DNA of 11,950 bases from Polyangia bacterium (lineage in GTDB: Bacteria > Myxococcota_A > Polyangia > Polyangiales > Polyangiaceae), in the NCBI GenBank assembly GCA_030433055.1, contig JAUILJ010000158.1, forward strand, positions 1 through 11,950, given 5' to 3'. Shown here in pieces: positions 6,868 to 11,950 of this stretch. The translations under genes and the position numbers were made by a program. Numbering within the stretch: the stretch's first letter is position 1; every line of letters starts with the position of its first letter. The notes below the pieces were generated by a model. It saw nothing but the letters and a program-made list of their open reading frames with translations. It had not been told where the DNA came from and did no database searches.

Positions 6868-8538
6868 ATGAAGCCCCGAAGCAGCGTTGAAGAATATATC
6901 CATGCGGTTTTCCCATCGGAGGCGTGGGCATGCACCATGCTCGCCTTGGCTGTCGTTTGCGGTTGCGCTGACCAAACGAGTCGGGCACCCCATGAAGCCT
7001 ACGATCCGCTGGCGTACGCGAAGGCCCGCCTGGGCAGGGTGAACAACCTCGAAGCTTCGGTGCCGGCCCAGTGCTACACCCGGACGGACGGTGTGAGTAA
7101 CCCGTGCTGGACCTGCCACACGCAGACCCACGGCAAGAACGCGATGGCCGACGCTCGGCTGCAGCGCGAGTACGCGTTCAGCAACTTCGCCCTGAAGAAC
7201 CATTGGAGCAATCTGTTCGACCCGCCGCACCAGGGGTCGCCTGATAGCGATGAAGCGCTGCTGGCCTACGTCCGCCAGGACAACTACCGGTCGCTGCGGG
7301 AATCACTCGCCGGGCGTACGGATTTCCCCGGCTACAAGCCGGATCTGGATTTGAGCGCTGGATTTGATGCGCTCGGCTTCGCCCGAGATGGCTCCGGATG
7401 GCGCACGCTGCGCTACAAGCCGTTTCCCGGGACCTTCTGGCCCATGAACGGTAGCAGCGACGACGTCTTCGTGCGGCTCCCGAAAAGATTCCGGGCGGAT
7501 ACAAATCGGGCCGGATCGGTGGAGATCTATCGCGCCAATCTCAGTCTCTTGGAGGCGAACCTCGCAAGTGACCCAGCGATCTCCAGCGGGTCCGTTGACT
7601 ACCCCATCGAAGCTCTGGACGAGAAGCTCGTCGGGTACGACCTGGACGGGGACGGCAACATCGAGGGAGTCGTGACCAGGCTCCACGCGCTGCCAACACA
7701 CTATCTTGGCGCCGCGAGCAACGACGAGCTGACTCGTGGAGTGTATCCTCAGGGAACTGAGTTTCTGCATAGCGTGCGCTACCTGGACCCCGAGGCCCCG
7801 AGCTTCATGGCAACGCGCATGAAGGAGCTGCGCTACATGAAGAAGACGCGCCGCCTCGACACCTGGGCGGTCATGCGCGCCTATGAAGAGGAGCACGACA
7901 AGCGAGACCGCGGCGCGTTGCCTGTCTACCCGGGCAATGCTCTCGTCGGGCTCCGCAATGAGTTCGGGTGGCAGTTGCAGGGTTTCATTGAAGACGCCCA
8001 GGGGCGGCTACGCCTTCAGAGCGACGAGGAGCACCGGTTTTGCATGGGGTGTCACTCCGGGCTCGGAGTCACCGTTGATCAGACGTTTGCTTTCGCGCGG
8101 AAACTGCCGGGAGCCGCGGGGTGGGCCATGCAGGACCTTCGCGGGATCCCCGACGCTCCGCAGCTCGGCCATGGGAAGGGCGAGATCGCCACATATCTCG
8201 AGCGGGTTGGCGGGGGCGATGAGTTCCGGGCCAACGCCGAGGCGCTCGCCCGCTTCTTCCCGGCCGGGGCCAACTCGGCCCCAGAGATGGGCGGCAAACG
8301 CCGCGATATCGCTCAATTGATCCTGCCCAGCGCGCAGCGGGCGCTCGAGCTAGATCGGGCATATCGAGCGCTCGTGCAGAGCCAGCGTTTCGATCGGGGA
8401 AGGGACACACTGCTCGGTCCGGTGCTGAACGTGCACCGGGAGATCGTCAACGGCTCTACCGAGCTCGGCACCGCCGGTCGCGTATTCGGAGACGGTCAGC
8501 TGCGGCTTCGATGGCAGGAAGAAGCTCAGGCTCGCTGA
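6868..8538 (+). CDS. Lipoprotein with two c-type haem-binding sites (cytochrome c-like)
   Basis: The product (556 residues) has CXXCH motifs CWTCH (80-84) and CMGCH (392-396), so it probably carries two covalent haems outside the cytoplasm. A calcium-loop-like DLDGDGNIE sits at 258-266. The first haem is set in a CYTRTDG...NPCWTCH context followed by NAMADARLQREYAFSN; I associate this layout with uncharacterised large cytochrome c-like proteins, from memory. ATG 6868 has GGAG with 5 bases of spacing. The signal is odd: about 20 residues precede the hydrophobic stretch TMLALAVVCGC, with the likely lipid Cys at 34. The frame is open to 6718, where it would enter the upstream terminator. An electron-transfer or peroxidase-like role is plausible, but the partner is unknown. 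It lies downstream of the PhoX-like gene, separated by a terminator. Confidence 0.75.
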   Translation: MKPRSSVEEYIHAVFPSEAWACTMLALAVVCGCADQTSRAPHEAYDPLAYAKARLGRVNNLEASVPAQCYTRTDGVSNPCWTCHTQTHGKNAMADARLQREYAFSNFALKNHWSNLFDPPHQGSPDSDEALLAYVRQDNYRSLRESLAGRTDFPGYKPDLDLSAGFDALGFARDGSGWRTLRYKPFPGTFWPMNGSSDDVFVRLPKRFRADTNRAGSVEIYRANLSLLEANLASDPAISSGSVDYPIEALDEKLVGYDLDGDGNIEGVVTRLHALPTHYLGAASNDELTRGVYPQGTEFLHSVRYLDPEAPSFMATRMKELRYMKKTRRLDTWAVMRAYEEEHDKRDRGALPVYPGNALVGLRNEFGWQLQGFIEDAQGRLRLQSDEEHRFCMGCHSGLGVTVDQTFAFARKLPGAAGWAMQDLRGIPDAPQLGHGKGEIATYLERVGGGDEFRANAEALARFFPAGANSAPEMGGKRRDIAQLILPSAQRALELDRAYRALVQSQRFDRGRDTLLGPVLNVHREIVNGSTELGTAGRVFGDGQLRLRWQEEAQAR

Positions 8539-8962
8539 CAGTTCTCCACAGATCGGGGATTGCTTGTGGATATTCAGGGGTGCCCCTAGGGGTGACCACG
8601 GTGCGTTCAGCGCGGCTGAGACATTTTCTGCGCGGTTTCCCTGGTTTGGTGTGTGAGCCCAAAGAACCGCAAAATTCCCGGTATTTTCGCAGATTCGAGT
8701 CGTGAGGAACTCGAGCTGAGAATGCGTGTTCGCGCCTGTTTAGTCAGGTCGTGGCACTCCGGTAAGGCGGGTCGGGATGCTGACGAAGTGTTTTCGTTTG
8801 GCAACAGAGCTTCCTCGAGGTGTCCATTCCGGCCACCTCCGCTCGGAAACCAGGCTGGGTGTCCTACACGAGCCTACACACCGGCGCGCCCCTCGCAGTC
8901 ACCTCGATTCAGGACTGCGAGGGGCGATACAGCGCGGAAACGTTGCTTTGAGCTGGCGCGCG
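8539..8962. other. 424-bp intergenic region, relatively AT-rich in the middle
   Basis: No believable gene is seen. The part around 8600-8720 is visibly less GC-rich than its surroundings and carries short dyads. These are TCCACA/TGTGGA (8545-8550 and 8565-8570) just after the cytochrome-like stop, an imperfect GCAAAAT/ATTTTCGC (8669-8690), and TCGAGT-N8-ACTCGA (8695-8714). The first may help end cytochrome transcription. The others could belong to a small RNA or regulatory site, but nothing decides it. The right end holds the long hairpin listed at 8887-8926. Confidence 0.4.
8887..8926 (-). terminator. Long perfect hairpin after the 72-residue gene
   Basis: CGCCCCTCGCAGTC (8887-8900) and GACTGCGAGGGGCG (8913-8926) pair perfectly over 14 bp with a 12-base loop. 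It lies 36 bp past the stop (8963) of the minus-strand small gene. There is no U tract on either strand, so termination is the best guess but a structured 3' end is equally possible. Confidence 0.6.
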
Positions 8963-9181
8963 TCACTCAGTCACGGCCAACGAGGTACCTACGGCATCGA
9001 CTTTGGCCGCAGCCGCGGTGAGGCCCGCCGACGCCTTGGTCAGGGTTTGCGCGAGCCAGTGCAGCGCCTCGCCCAGTTTGCTCTTCCCCATTCCCAGCAG
9101 CTCGCTCGCCTTGCTGGGCTTGGCCTCGGCCTGGGCCTCGGGGGTAGGTTCGTTGGTTTCGGTGATGGTCTCTTCCGACAT
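8963..9181 (-). CDS. Small Ala-rich protein of unknown function (72 residues)
   Basis: AAGGAG stands 8 bases before the ATG at 9181, a near-ideal ribosome site, so this short frame is very likely translated. Residues 1-25 are acidic and Glu/Pro/Thr-rich (MSEETITETNEPTPEAQAEA). Residues 26-65 look like one or two amphipathic helices rich in Ala, Leu and Lys (around LGMGKSKLGEALHWLAQTLT). There is no signal peptide or membrane helix, so the product should be cytoplasmic. I do not recognise a family; the helix pattern loosely recalls small phasin- or stress-type helical proteins, but that is weak. The gene is flanked by a 14-bp hairpin downstream and a repeat-rich promoter region upstream, which suggest a well expressed, regulated single gene. 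Confidence 0.75.
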   Translation of the reverse strand: MSEETITETNEPTPEAQAEAKPSKASELLGMGKSKLGEALHWLAQTLTKASAGLTAAAAKVDAVGTSLAVTE

Positions 9182-9203
9182 GGCGCGGTCTCCTTGATGG
9201 TTC

Positions 9204-9220
9204 GGCGGTCTGAGACCGCC
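9204..9220 (-). promoter_or_regulatory. Leader hairpin GGCGGTCT-G-AGACCGCC near the ribosome site
   Basis: A perfect 8-bp inverted repeat with a single central base lies 8 bases upstream of the AAGGAG ribosome site of the 72-residue gene. As DNA it is operator-like. As RNA the arms can pair only after opening the central bases, giving a short stem just before the ribosome site. Confidence 0.4.
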
Positions 9221-9276
9221 TGGTTCAATGCACCCCCCCTGCGGAGCACTCGCGTTGCAACCGCCGGCTGGTGCGC

Positions 9277-9331
9277 ATGCCGCACTGCGGCATAGCGGTT
9301 ATCTCAGTAGTGCATTGCCGCAGTGTGTCAA
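9277..9331 (-). promoter_or_regulatory. Promoter region with perfect -35 and three TGCCGCA half-sites
   Basis: On the minus strand a perfect TTGACA (9331-9326) points at the 72-residue gene. The expected -10 is poor (TACTGA at 9309-9304, spacing 16). TGCCGCA half-sites (plus-strand sense) lie at 9316-9322 inside the -35/-10 spacer and at 9278-9284. The latter is half of the perfect dyad ATGCCGCA-C-TGCGGCAT (9277-9293), just downstream of the likely start point. A weak -10 with flanking repeated sites suggests transcription controlled by a dedicated regulator. Confidence 0.45.
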
Positions 9332-9379
9332 GGCAGCGTCGGCTTCGCTTCGCGCCACTTCCACCTCAAGAATGCGCTG

Positions 9380-9399
9380 AAAAACGGCCGGAAGGCCGC
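9380..9399 (-). terminator. Intrinsic terminator after the 68-residue membrane protein gene
   Basis: Read on the minus strand, GCGGCC (9399-9394), loop TTCC, then GGCCG (9389-9385) is followed directly by TTTTT (9384-9380). This is a textbook Rho-independent terminator, and the clearest one in the window. It lies 22 bp past the stop at 9421, in the right direction. Confidence 0.75.
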
Positions 9400-9420
9400 T
9401 CCAGACTCCAGGGGGGGCGG

Positions 9421-9627
9421 TCAGTGGAGCAGCGGTGCCGGCTCGCAAGTCGCGTCGCCCTCGGCGCTCCAGGTCGAGATGCCGAACCCAATCAAGAGCA
9501 GGACGAGCGCGGCGCCGCACAACCAGCGCAGCCCGACCCACGGTGGCAGTGCGTGAGTTGCTGACGGGACCGGTTCCCAGCCACGCGCCCGGATGACGCG
9601 GTGAGAGGGGAGAGACGCCTGTGCCAT
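9421..9627 (-). CDS. Small one-helix membrane protein (68 residues, unknown)
   Basis: The frame encodes a 30-residue polar, basic N-terminus, one hydrophobic helix (about 31-52, around LRWLCGAALVLLLIGFGIS) and a short tail with one Cys. A positive N-terminus suggests an N-in orientation. The ribosome site is weak (GTGAG before the ATG at 9627). Support for a real gene comes from high third-position GC and from the intrinsic terminator placed just behind its stop. I do not recognise a family. It is divergent from the 63-residue gene at 9826, another one-helix protein, with about 200 bp between their starts. Confidence 0.55.
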   Translation of the reverse strand: MAQASLPSHRVIRARGWEPVPSATHALPPWVGLRWLCGAALVLLLIGFGISTWSAEGDATCEPAPLLH

Positions 9628-9790
9628 GGCTCACGCTCTCACCGTCCGGTGGCTCTCGGATGCACACTCGGCAAACATCTTGTGATCTCAGCCGGGGGAT
9701 TGTCAGGGCAGCGGAACTCCACTGAGCTCCGGCTTTCTGTGAGCCTCTCCGGCCCACGCGTTGCCCAAAAGACGTGGAATCGTCACTTGG

Positions 9791-9819
9791 TTGTCACACG
9801 ATTGGCCCCGGAGCATACT
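9791..9819 (+). promoter_or_regulatory. Sigma-70-type promoter TTGTCA-N17-CATACT
   Basis: TTGTCA (9791-9796) and CATACT (9814-9819) are separated by exactly 17 bases; five of six and four of six positions match consensus. The expected transcription start, about 7 bases after the -10, falls at 9826, which is the A of the next ATG. Confidence 0.55.
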
Positions 9820-9825
9820 GGAGGG

Positions 9826-10017
9826 ATGCAACGGTCAGGCGCCATCGTCATTCGCTTTCCCATCGAGCGGGTTCGCCGCCCTCGGGCGTGGCGGGCCGGG
9901 CGCGATCTGGCGGGCTGGGCGATGCCGCTGTTCGAGCATATCCGTCGTCAGGAACGCTGGCTGCTCGCCGGCATCGTCGCGGCTTGCACCGTGCTCAGCC
10001 TCGTCTCCCTCGGCTAG
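9826..10017 (+). CDS. Small one-helix membrane protein, probably leaderless (63 residues)
   Basis: From ATG 9826 the product has a basic N-terminal half rich in Arg (IVIRFPIERVRRPRAWRAGR) and a C-terminal hydrophobic helix (about 46-62, LLAGIVAACTVLSLVSL), ending one residue later. That layout suits a small tail-anchored inner-membrane protein with its Arg-rich part in the cytoplasm. GGAGG lies only one base before the ATG, too close to work as a ribosome site, while the promoter at 9791-9819 would start the mRNA on the ATG itself. Hence I read it as leaderless. The frame is open further upstream, but those starts would lie before or within the promoter. No family is recognised. It is convergent with the phosphatase gene, 21 bp between stops. 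Confidence 0.55.
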   Translation: MQRSGAIVIRFPIERVRRPRAWRAGRDLAGWAMPLFEHIRRQERWLLAGIVAACTVLSLVSLG

Positions 10018-10036
10018 TATTTCCGCGAGGAACTAG
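10014..10036. terminator. Small hairpin between convergent stops
   Basis: TTCC-GCGA-GGAA (10021-10032) forms a 4-bp stem with a stable GNRA-type tetraloop on the plus strand. CTAG on each side (10014-10017 and 10033-10036) can extend it across a 3-base bulge. It overlaps the TAG stop of the 63-residue gene and ends 2 bp before the stop of the phosphatase gene. A shared terminator is plausible but weak. Confidence 0.3.
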
Positions 10037-10038
10037 TC

Positions 10039-11115
10039 TTAGAACAGCTCGAGCAGGGGCTCACCGTCGTGACTTGCGTTGGGTGCCCGTCCTGCAGCGA
10101 ACAATACCGTGGGAGCGACGTCTCGGAGCCTGCGCTCTCGTGGAGATTCGACCACACCCCTCGCTCGTACGGCTGTCCCGGTCGCGAGCAACCAGACGCG
10201 GGAAGACTCGGGGTACTGGGCGCCATGTTCGCTGAATCCCTCTGCTCGGCCGTGGTCGGTGGTGATGAGCAGCAGCGTGCGGCCGCCCTGTGCGGCAAGC
10301 TCGTTCAACGCCTGCTCCACCAGCGCGACCGTGCGGTCGAAGCGCCGAAGTGCAAGCCAGTAGCTGTCCCGCTTCCCTTGATGGGCGTACTCGTCGGTGT
10401 CGCCCAGGCTGAGGAAAAGGAAACGAGGTTGCCGGCGCTGGAGGTAGGCGAGGGCGATCTCGGAGGTCTCCGCGTCGGGGCGGTAGTTGCCCCAACCTGG
10501 CTTGGCTGAGCGCCCGTGGGCGCTACGCCAGCTCTCCAGCAGCCCGGCTTGTTCGAGCTGGTCTTTGCCGAGTAGGTGCTTTCTACCGGTGCTGATCAAT
10601 CCGGGGGCGTTCACCCGTAGCGCGTCGCCCACGGTGGGCCAGGATGCGAACACCGCAACTTCACCCGGATCTCCGCTCGCCAATTGCTCGACGAGCCCCC
10701 GCTCCACCGGGGGGCTGCAGTCGTTGGCCTCGCAGTCGCCGGGCTCGTGTCCCAGCAGCAGCTCCCGGTAGCCGGGCAGCGAAAGGTATGCAGGCCCGCT
10801 TGCACGGATTGCGCTCTTGCTGGTCGGTGCGCCGATGGCAGCTCCATCGCTGCTGATCAGGCGAGAGAGCGTGGGTAGCTCGTCGGTGCCGCGAGGGCCG
10901 AACACGTCTTGCCAGCGCACCCCGTCCGCCGTGAGCAGCACGATGTGGTCGATGGGCTTCGGAATCTGGCGAGCGAGGCTGACGTGTGTTTCCGTAGGGG
11001 TATGGGCACGCAAGTTCGCCACGGGTGCGCAGGTGAGGGTGCAGGTCAGACACGCAAGCAGCAGCAAGGCCTGCTGCTTGAGCCTGGTAAACCGTCTTGT
11101 GGGCATCGTTTGCAT
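10039..11115 (-). CDS. Exported alkaline-phosphatase-superfamily hydrolase
   Basis: This 358-residue protein has a signal (basic start, ALLLLACLTCTLTC core). Lipid attachment at Cys22 is possible, but several Cys make the cleavage point unclear. The metal-site pattern of the alkaline phosphatase superfamily is in order: Asp64 in LLTADG, a candidate nucleophile Ser112 in SLPGY, GDTDEYAH (238-245) with Asp239, Asp241 and His245, TTDHG (285-289) with Asp287 and His288, and His298 in EHG. It should hydrolyse phosphate mono- or diesters (or sulfate esters) outside the cytoplasm; the substrate cannot be read. The ATG at 11115 follows AGGCAGGG directly; a second ATG at 11106 has AGGG at better spacing and may be the true start. 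It is 6 bp downstream of the GT21-like gene, so the two form an operon. It is unrelated to the PhoX-like enzyme. Confidence 0.82.
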   Translation of the reverse strand: MQTMPTRRFTRLKQQALLLLACLTCTLTCAPVANLRAHTPTETHVSLARQIPKPIDHIVLLTADGVRWQDVFGPRGTDELPTLSRLISSDGAAIGAPTSKSAIRASGPAYLSLPGYRELLLGHEPGDCEANDCSPPVERGLVEQLASGDPGEVAVFASWPTVGDALRVNAPGLISTGRKHLLGKDQLEQAGLLESWRSAHGRSAKPGWGNYRPDAETSEIALAYLQRRQPRFLFLSLGDTDEYAHQGKRDSYWLALRRFDRTVALVEQALNELAAQGGRTLLLITTDHGRAEGFSEHGAQYPESSRVWLLATGTAVRARGVVESPRERRLRDVAPTVLFAAGRAPNASHDGEPLLELF

Positions 11116-11121
11116 CCCTGC

Positions 11122-11631
11122 CTAGAGAGCCTTTGCAAGTGTCTTGCCGTTGTTGCGTTGGTTGGGGAGGACCCAGCGCGAGCCGCTGCAAATGCGCATC
11201 GATTTGCCGCCCCACTGAACTTCGCGCGTGAACGCGCCAAGCACCCAAAGCGCAAACACGAGCAGATCTTCTAGCGGCACCCACGAGGCGTGACGCTGGT
11301 GTCGTAGTCCCGCGGCAAGTCGTTCACTGATCAGTGAGTCCAGAGCCGCTTTCGGCGACCTGCCGGCACCACCCAGCGGCATCAGTGTGGACGCATCGGC
11401 CCAGCGAGAAGCGATCCCGAGTGCACCGAGCAAGAACACTCGCGCGCACCCGAGGACCGGGTTCAGGAGGGCCCCCAGCGCGTACCTACGTGGCGCGATG
11501 CGTCGACGCATCTGGTTCCAACGCAGAGTTGGAGTCGCTGACGAGCAGCGCCTCGAAGCGCGCGTCAACGATACCAAGCCGAACGAGCTCGCAACGGCGA
11601 ACAGGCCAGCGTCGGCCAGCAATGATTCCAT
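11122..11631 (-). CDS. Glycosyltransferase-21-like protein lacking its catalytic core
   Basis: The 169-residue frame has a strong ribosome site (GGGAG, 6 bases before ATG 11631). It begins with a membrane helix (LLADAGLFAVASSFGLVSL), as GT21/ceramide-glucosyltransferase-type enzymes do. From residue about 36 it matches what I know of the C-terminal part of that family: LRWNQMRRR (like RW-R-R after the catalytic domain), two hydrophobic segments, then PLEDLLVFALWVLGAFTREVQWGG (like PLRDLL-FA-W...V-WRG). The whole nucleotide-sugar-binding domain between these parts, normally over 200 residues, is absent, and the junction falls near residues 26-36. It is either a relic of an internal deletion or a stand-alone membrane module. 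The phosphatase start lies 6 bp after its stop. Family similarity is from memory of motifs. Confidence 0.5.
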   Translation of the reverse strand: MESLLADAGLFAVASSFGLVSLTRASRRCSSATPTLRWNQMRRRIAPRRYALGALLNPVLGCARVFLLGALGIASRWADASTLMPLGGAGRSPKAALDSLISERLAAGLRHQRHASWVPLEDLLVFALWVLGAFTREVQWGGKSMRICSGSRWVLPNQRNNGKTLAKAL

Positions 11632-11710
11632 GCTTCACTCCCTCGGGCTGACACGATAGGAGCGCCGCATGTCGAGCTAGTTGACGTGCGGAAACAATAT
11701 GGAGAACCTG

Positions 11711-11738
11711 GGGATAGAGGCGTCGCGGAAACGCTCAA
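11711..11738 (-). promoter_or_regulatory. Possible promoter for the GT21-like/phosphatase operon
   Basis: On the minus strand TTGAGC (11738-11733), 16 bases, then TATCCC (11716-11711) resembles a weak sigma-70 promoter about 80 bp before the ATG at 11631. It is the best pair I could find in the gap between this operon and the YggT-like gene. Confidence 0.25.
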
Positions 11739-11779
11739 GTGTTTCGCAGGTGTCTTTCCAGGCTTCAGTCAGGTCGAGT

Positions 11780-11795
11780 GTTGCCGTGAGGCAAC
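11780..11795 (-). terminator. Short hairpin after the YggT-like gene
   Basis: GTTGCC (11780-11785) and GGCAAC (11790-11795) form a perfect 6-bp stem with a 4-base loop, 43 bp past the stop of the minus-strand YggT-like gene. No U tract follows, so the terminator role is only suggested by position. Confidence 0.3.
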
Positions 11796-11838
11796 GTTAC
11801 GTGTGGCCCGGCTGGAGGTCCTCTGCTCGGCGTGGCTC

Positions 11839-11950
11839 CTACAGGCCTGCCTTTGCGGCTAGCAGTCCCATGATGAAGCGGATCCCGAGCAGCAGGATCA
11901 GCGGGCTGAAATCCAAGCCCCCCAGCGCCGGCACGACCTTGCGAATGGGA
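11839..11950 (-). CDS. C-terminus of a YggT-family membrane protein (cut by right edge)
   Basis: The last 36 codons before a TAG at 11841-11839 encode PIRKVVPALGGLDFSPLILL followed by LGIRFIMGLLAAKAGL. This matches the hallmark C-terminal part of YggT proteins: a Pro/Arg stretch, then LP-GGLD-SP and a hydrophobic helix. YggT proteins are small inner-membrane proteins with two such segments; the family is linked to osmotic tolerance and division-site or cell-shape functions, but its mechanism is not settled. The first half lies outside the window. A small hairpin follows the stop, so it is probably separate from the GT21-like operon. Confidence 0.8.
   Translation of the reverse strand, partial: PIRKVVPALGGLDFSPLILLLGIRFIMGLLAAKAGL

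Noticed and set aside
8542..8573. TTCTCCACA and TGTGGATAT resemble DnaA boxes.
   Set aside because: Each has a mismatch, there are only two, and no replication genes are nearby. They more simply form the TCCACA/TGTGGA dyad after the cytochrome-like stop.
8935..8966. GGAAAC followed by CGTC on the plus strand, like an ECF promoter.
   Set aside because: The spacing is about 19 bases after GGAAAC, and it would transcribe antisense to the 72-residue gene with no target gene following.
9299..9757. A 152-codon minus-strand frame overlapping the 68-residue membrane protein.
   Set aside because: It has no ribosome site or domain-like segments, runs through the intrinsic terminator at 9380-9399, and is in a different frame from the better supported small gene.
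11483..11700. A second minus-strand frame across the GT21-like gene reading ARFEALLVSDSN, which resembles the SDSN motif of GT21 catalytic domains.
   Set aside because: It overlaps the better supported frame in a different register, has no NPK-type motif before it, no start or ribosome site, and stops soon after. A 12-residue likeness can be chance, so I did not call a frameshifted catalytic remnant.

Overview
This is a GC-rich chromosomal stretch. Long lipoprotein-type signal sequences, a collagen-like lipoprotein, an ECF sigma/NrsF-type anti-sigma pair and acidic low-complexity proteins suggest a Myxococcota (Polyangia-like) bacterium. That assignment is inference from gene style; no rRNA or other marker gene is present. 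I see no mobile element, CRISPR array, tRNA or rRNA.

Layout: (1) 1-66 is the start of a lipoprotein gene on the minus strand, running off the left edge. (2) 338-1378 (+) is an unrecognised single-pass membrane protein with a very acidic then very basic cytoplasmic part. (3) 1405-2738 (-) is an ECF sigma factor and a six-helix NrsF/DUF1109-like anti-sigma factor that overlap by ATGA, with a candidate ECF-type promoter upstream. (4) 2989-3837 (-) is an OmpA-family coiled-coil lipoprotein. (5) 4348-6672 (+) is a PhoX-type (DUF839) phosphatase lipoprotein whose enzyme domain follows a 19-triplet collagen-like Gly-X-Y stalk. (6) 6868-8538 (+) is a lipoprotein with two CXXCH haem sites. (7) 8963-10017 holds three very small genes: a 72-residue Ala-rich protein with a repeat-rich promoter, a 68-residue one-helix membrane protein with its own intrinsic terminator, and a 63-residue one-helix protein that looks leaderless. 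(8) 10039-11631 (-) is a two-gene operon: a glycosyltransferase-21-like protein that has lost its catalytic core, followed 6 bp later by an exported alkaline-phosphatase-superfamily enzyme. (9) 11839-11950 (-) is the C-terminus of a YggT-family membrane protein cut by the right edge.

The common theme is the cell envelope: at least four lipoproteins or exported enzymes, two unrelated phosphatase-type enzymes, a peptidoglycan-binding OmpA protein, and a membrane-tethered stress-sensing sigma switch. No single co-transcribed novel system spans the window. The most unusual items are the collagen-stalked PhoX lipoprotein, the core-less GT21-like gene coupled to a phosphatase, and the cluster of tiny genes with distinctive promoters.
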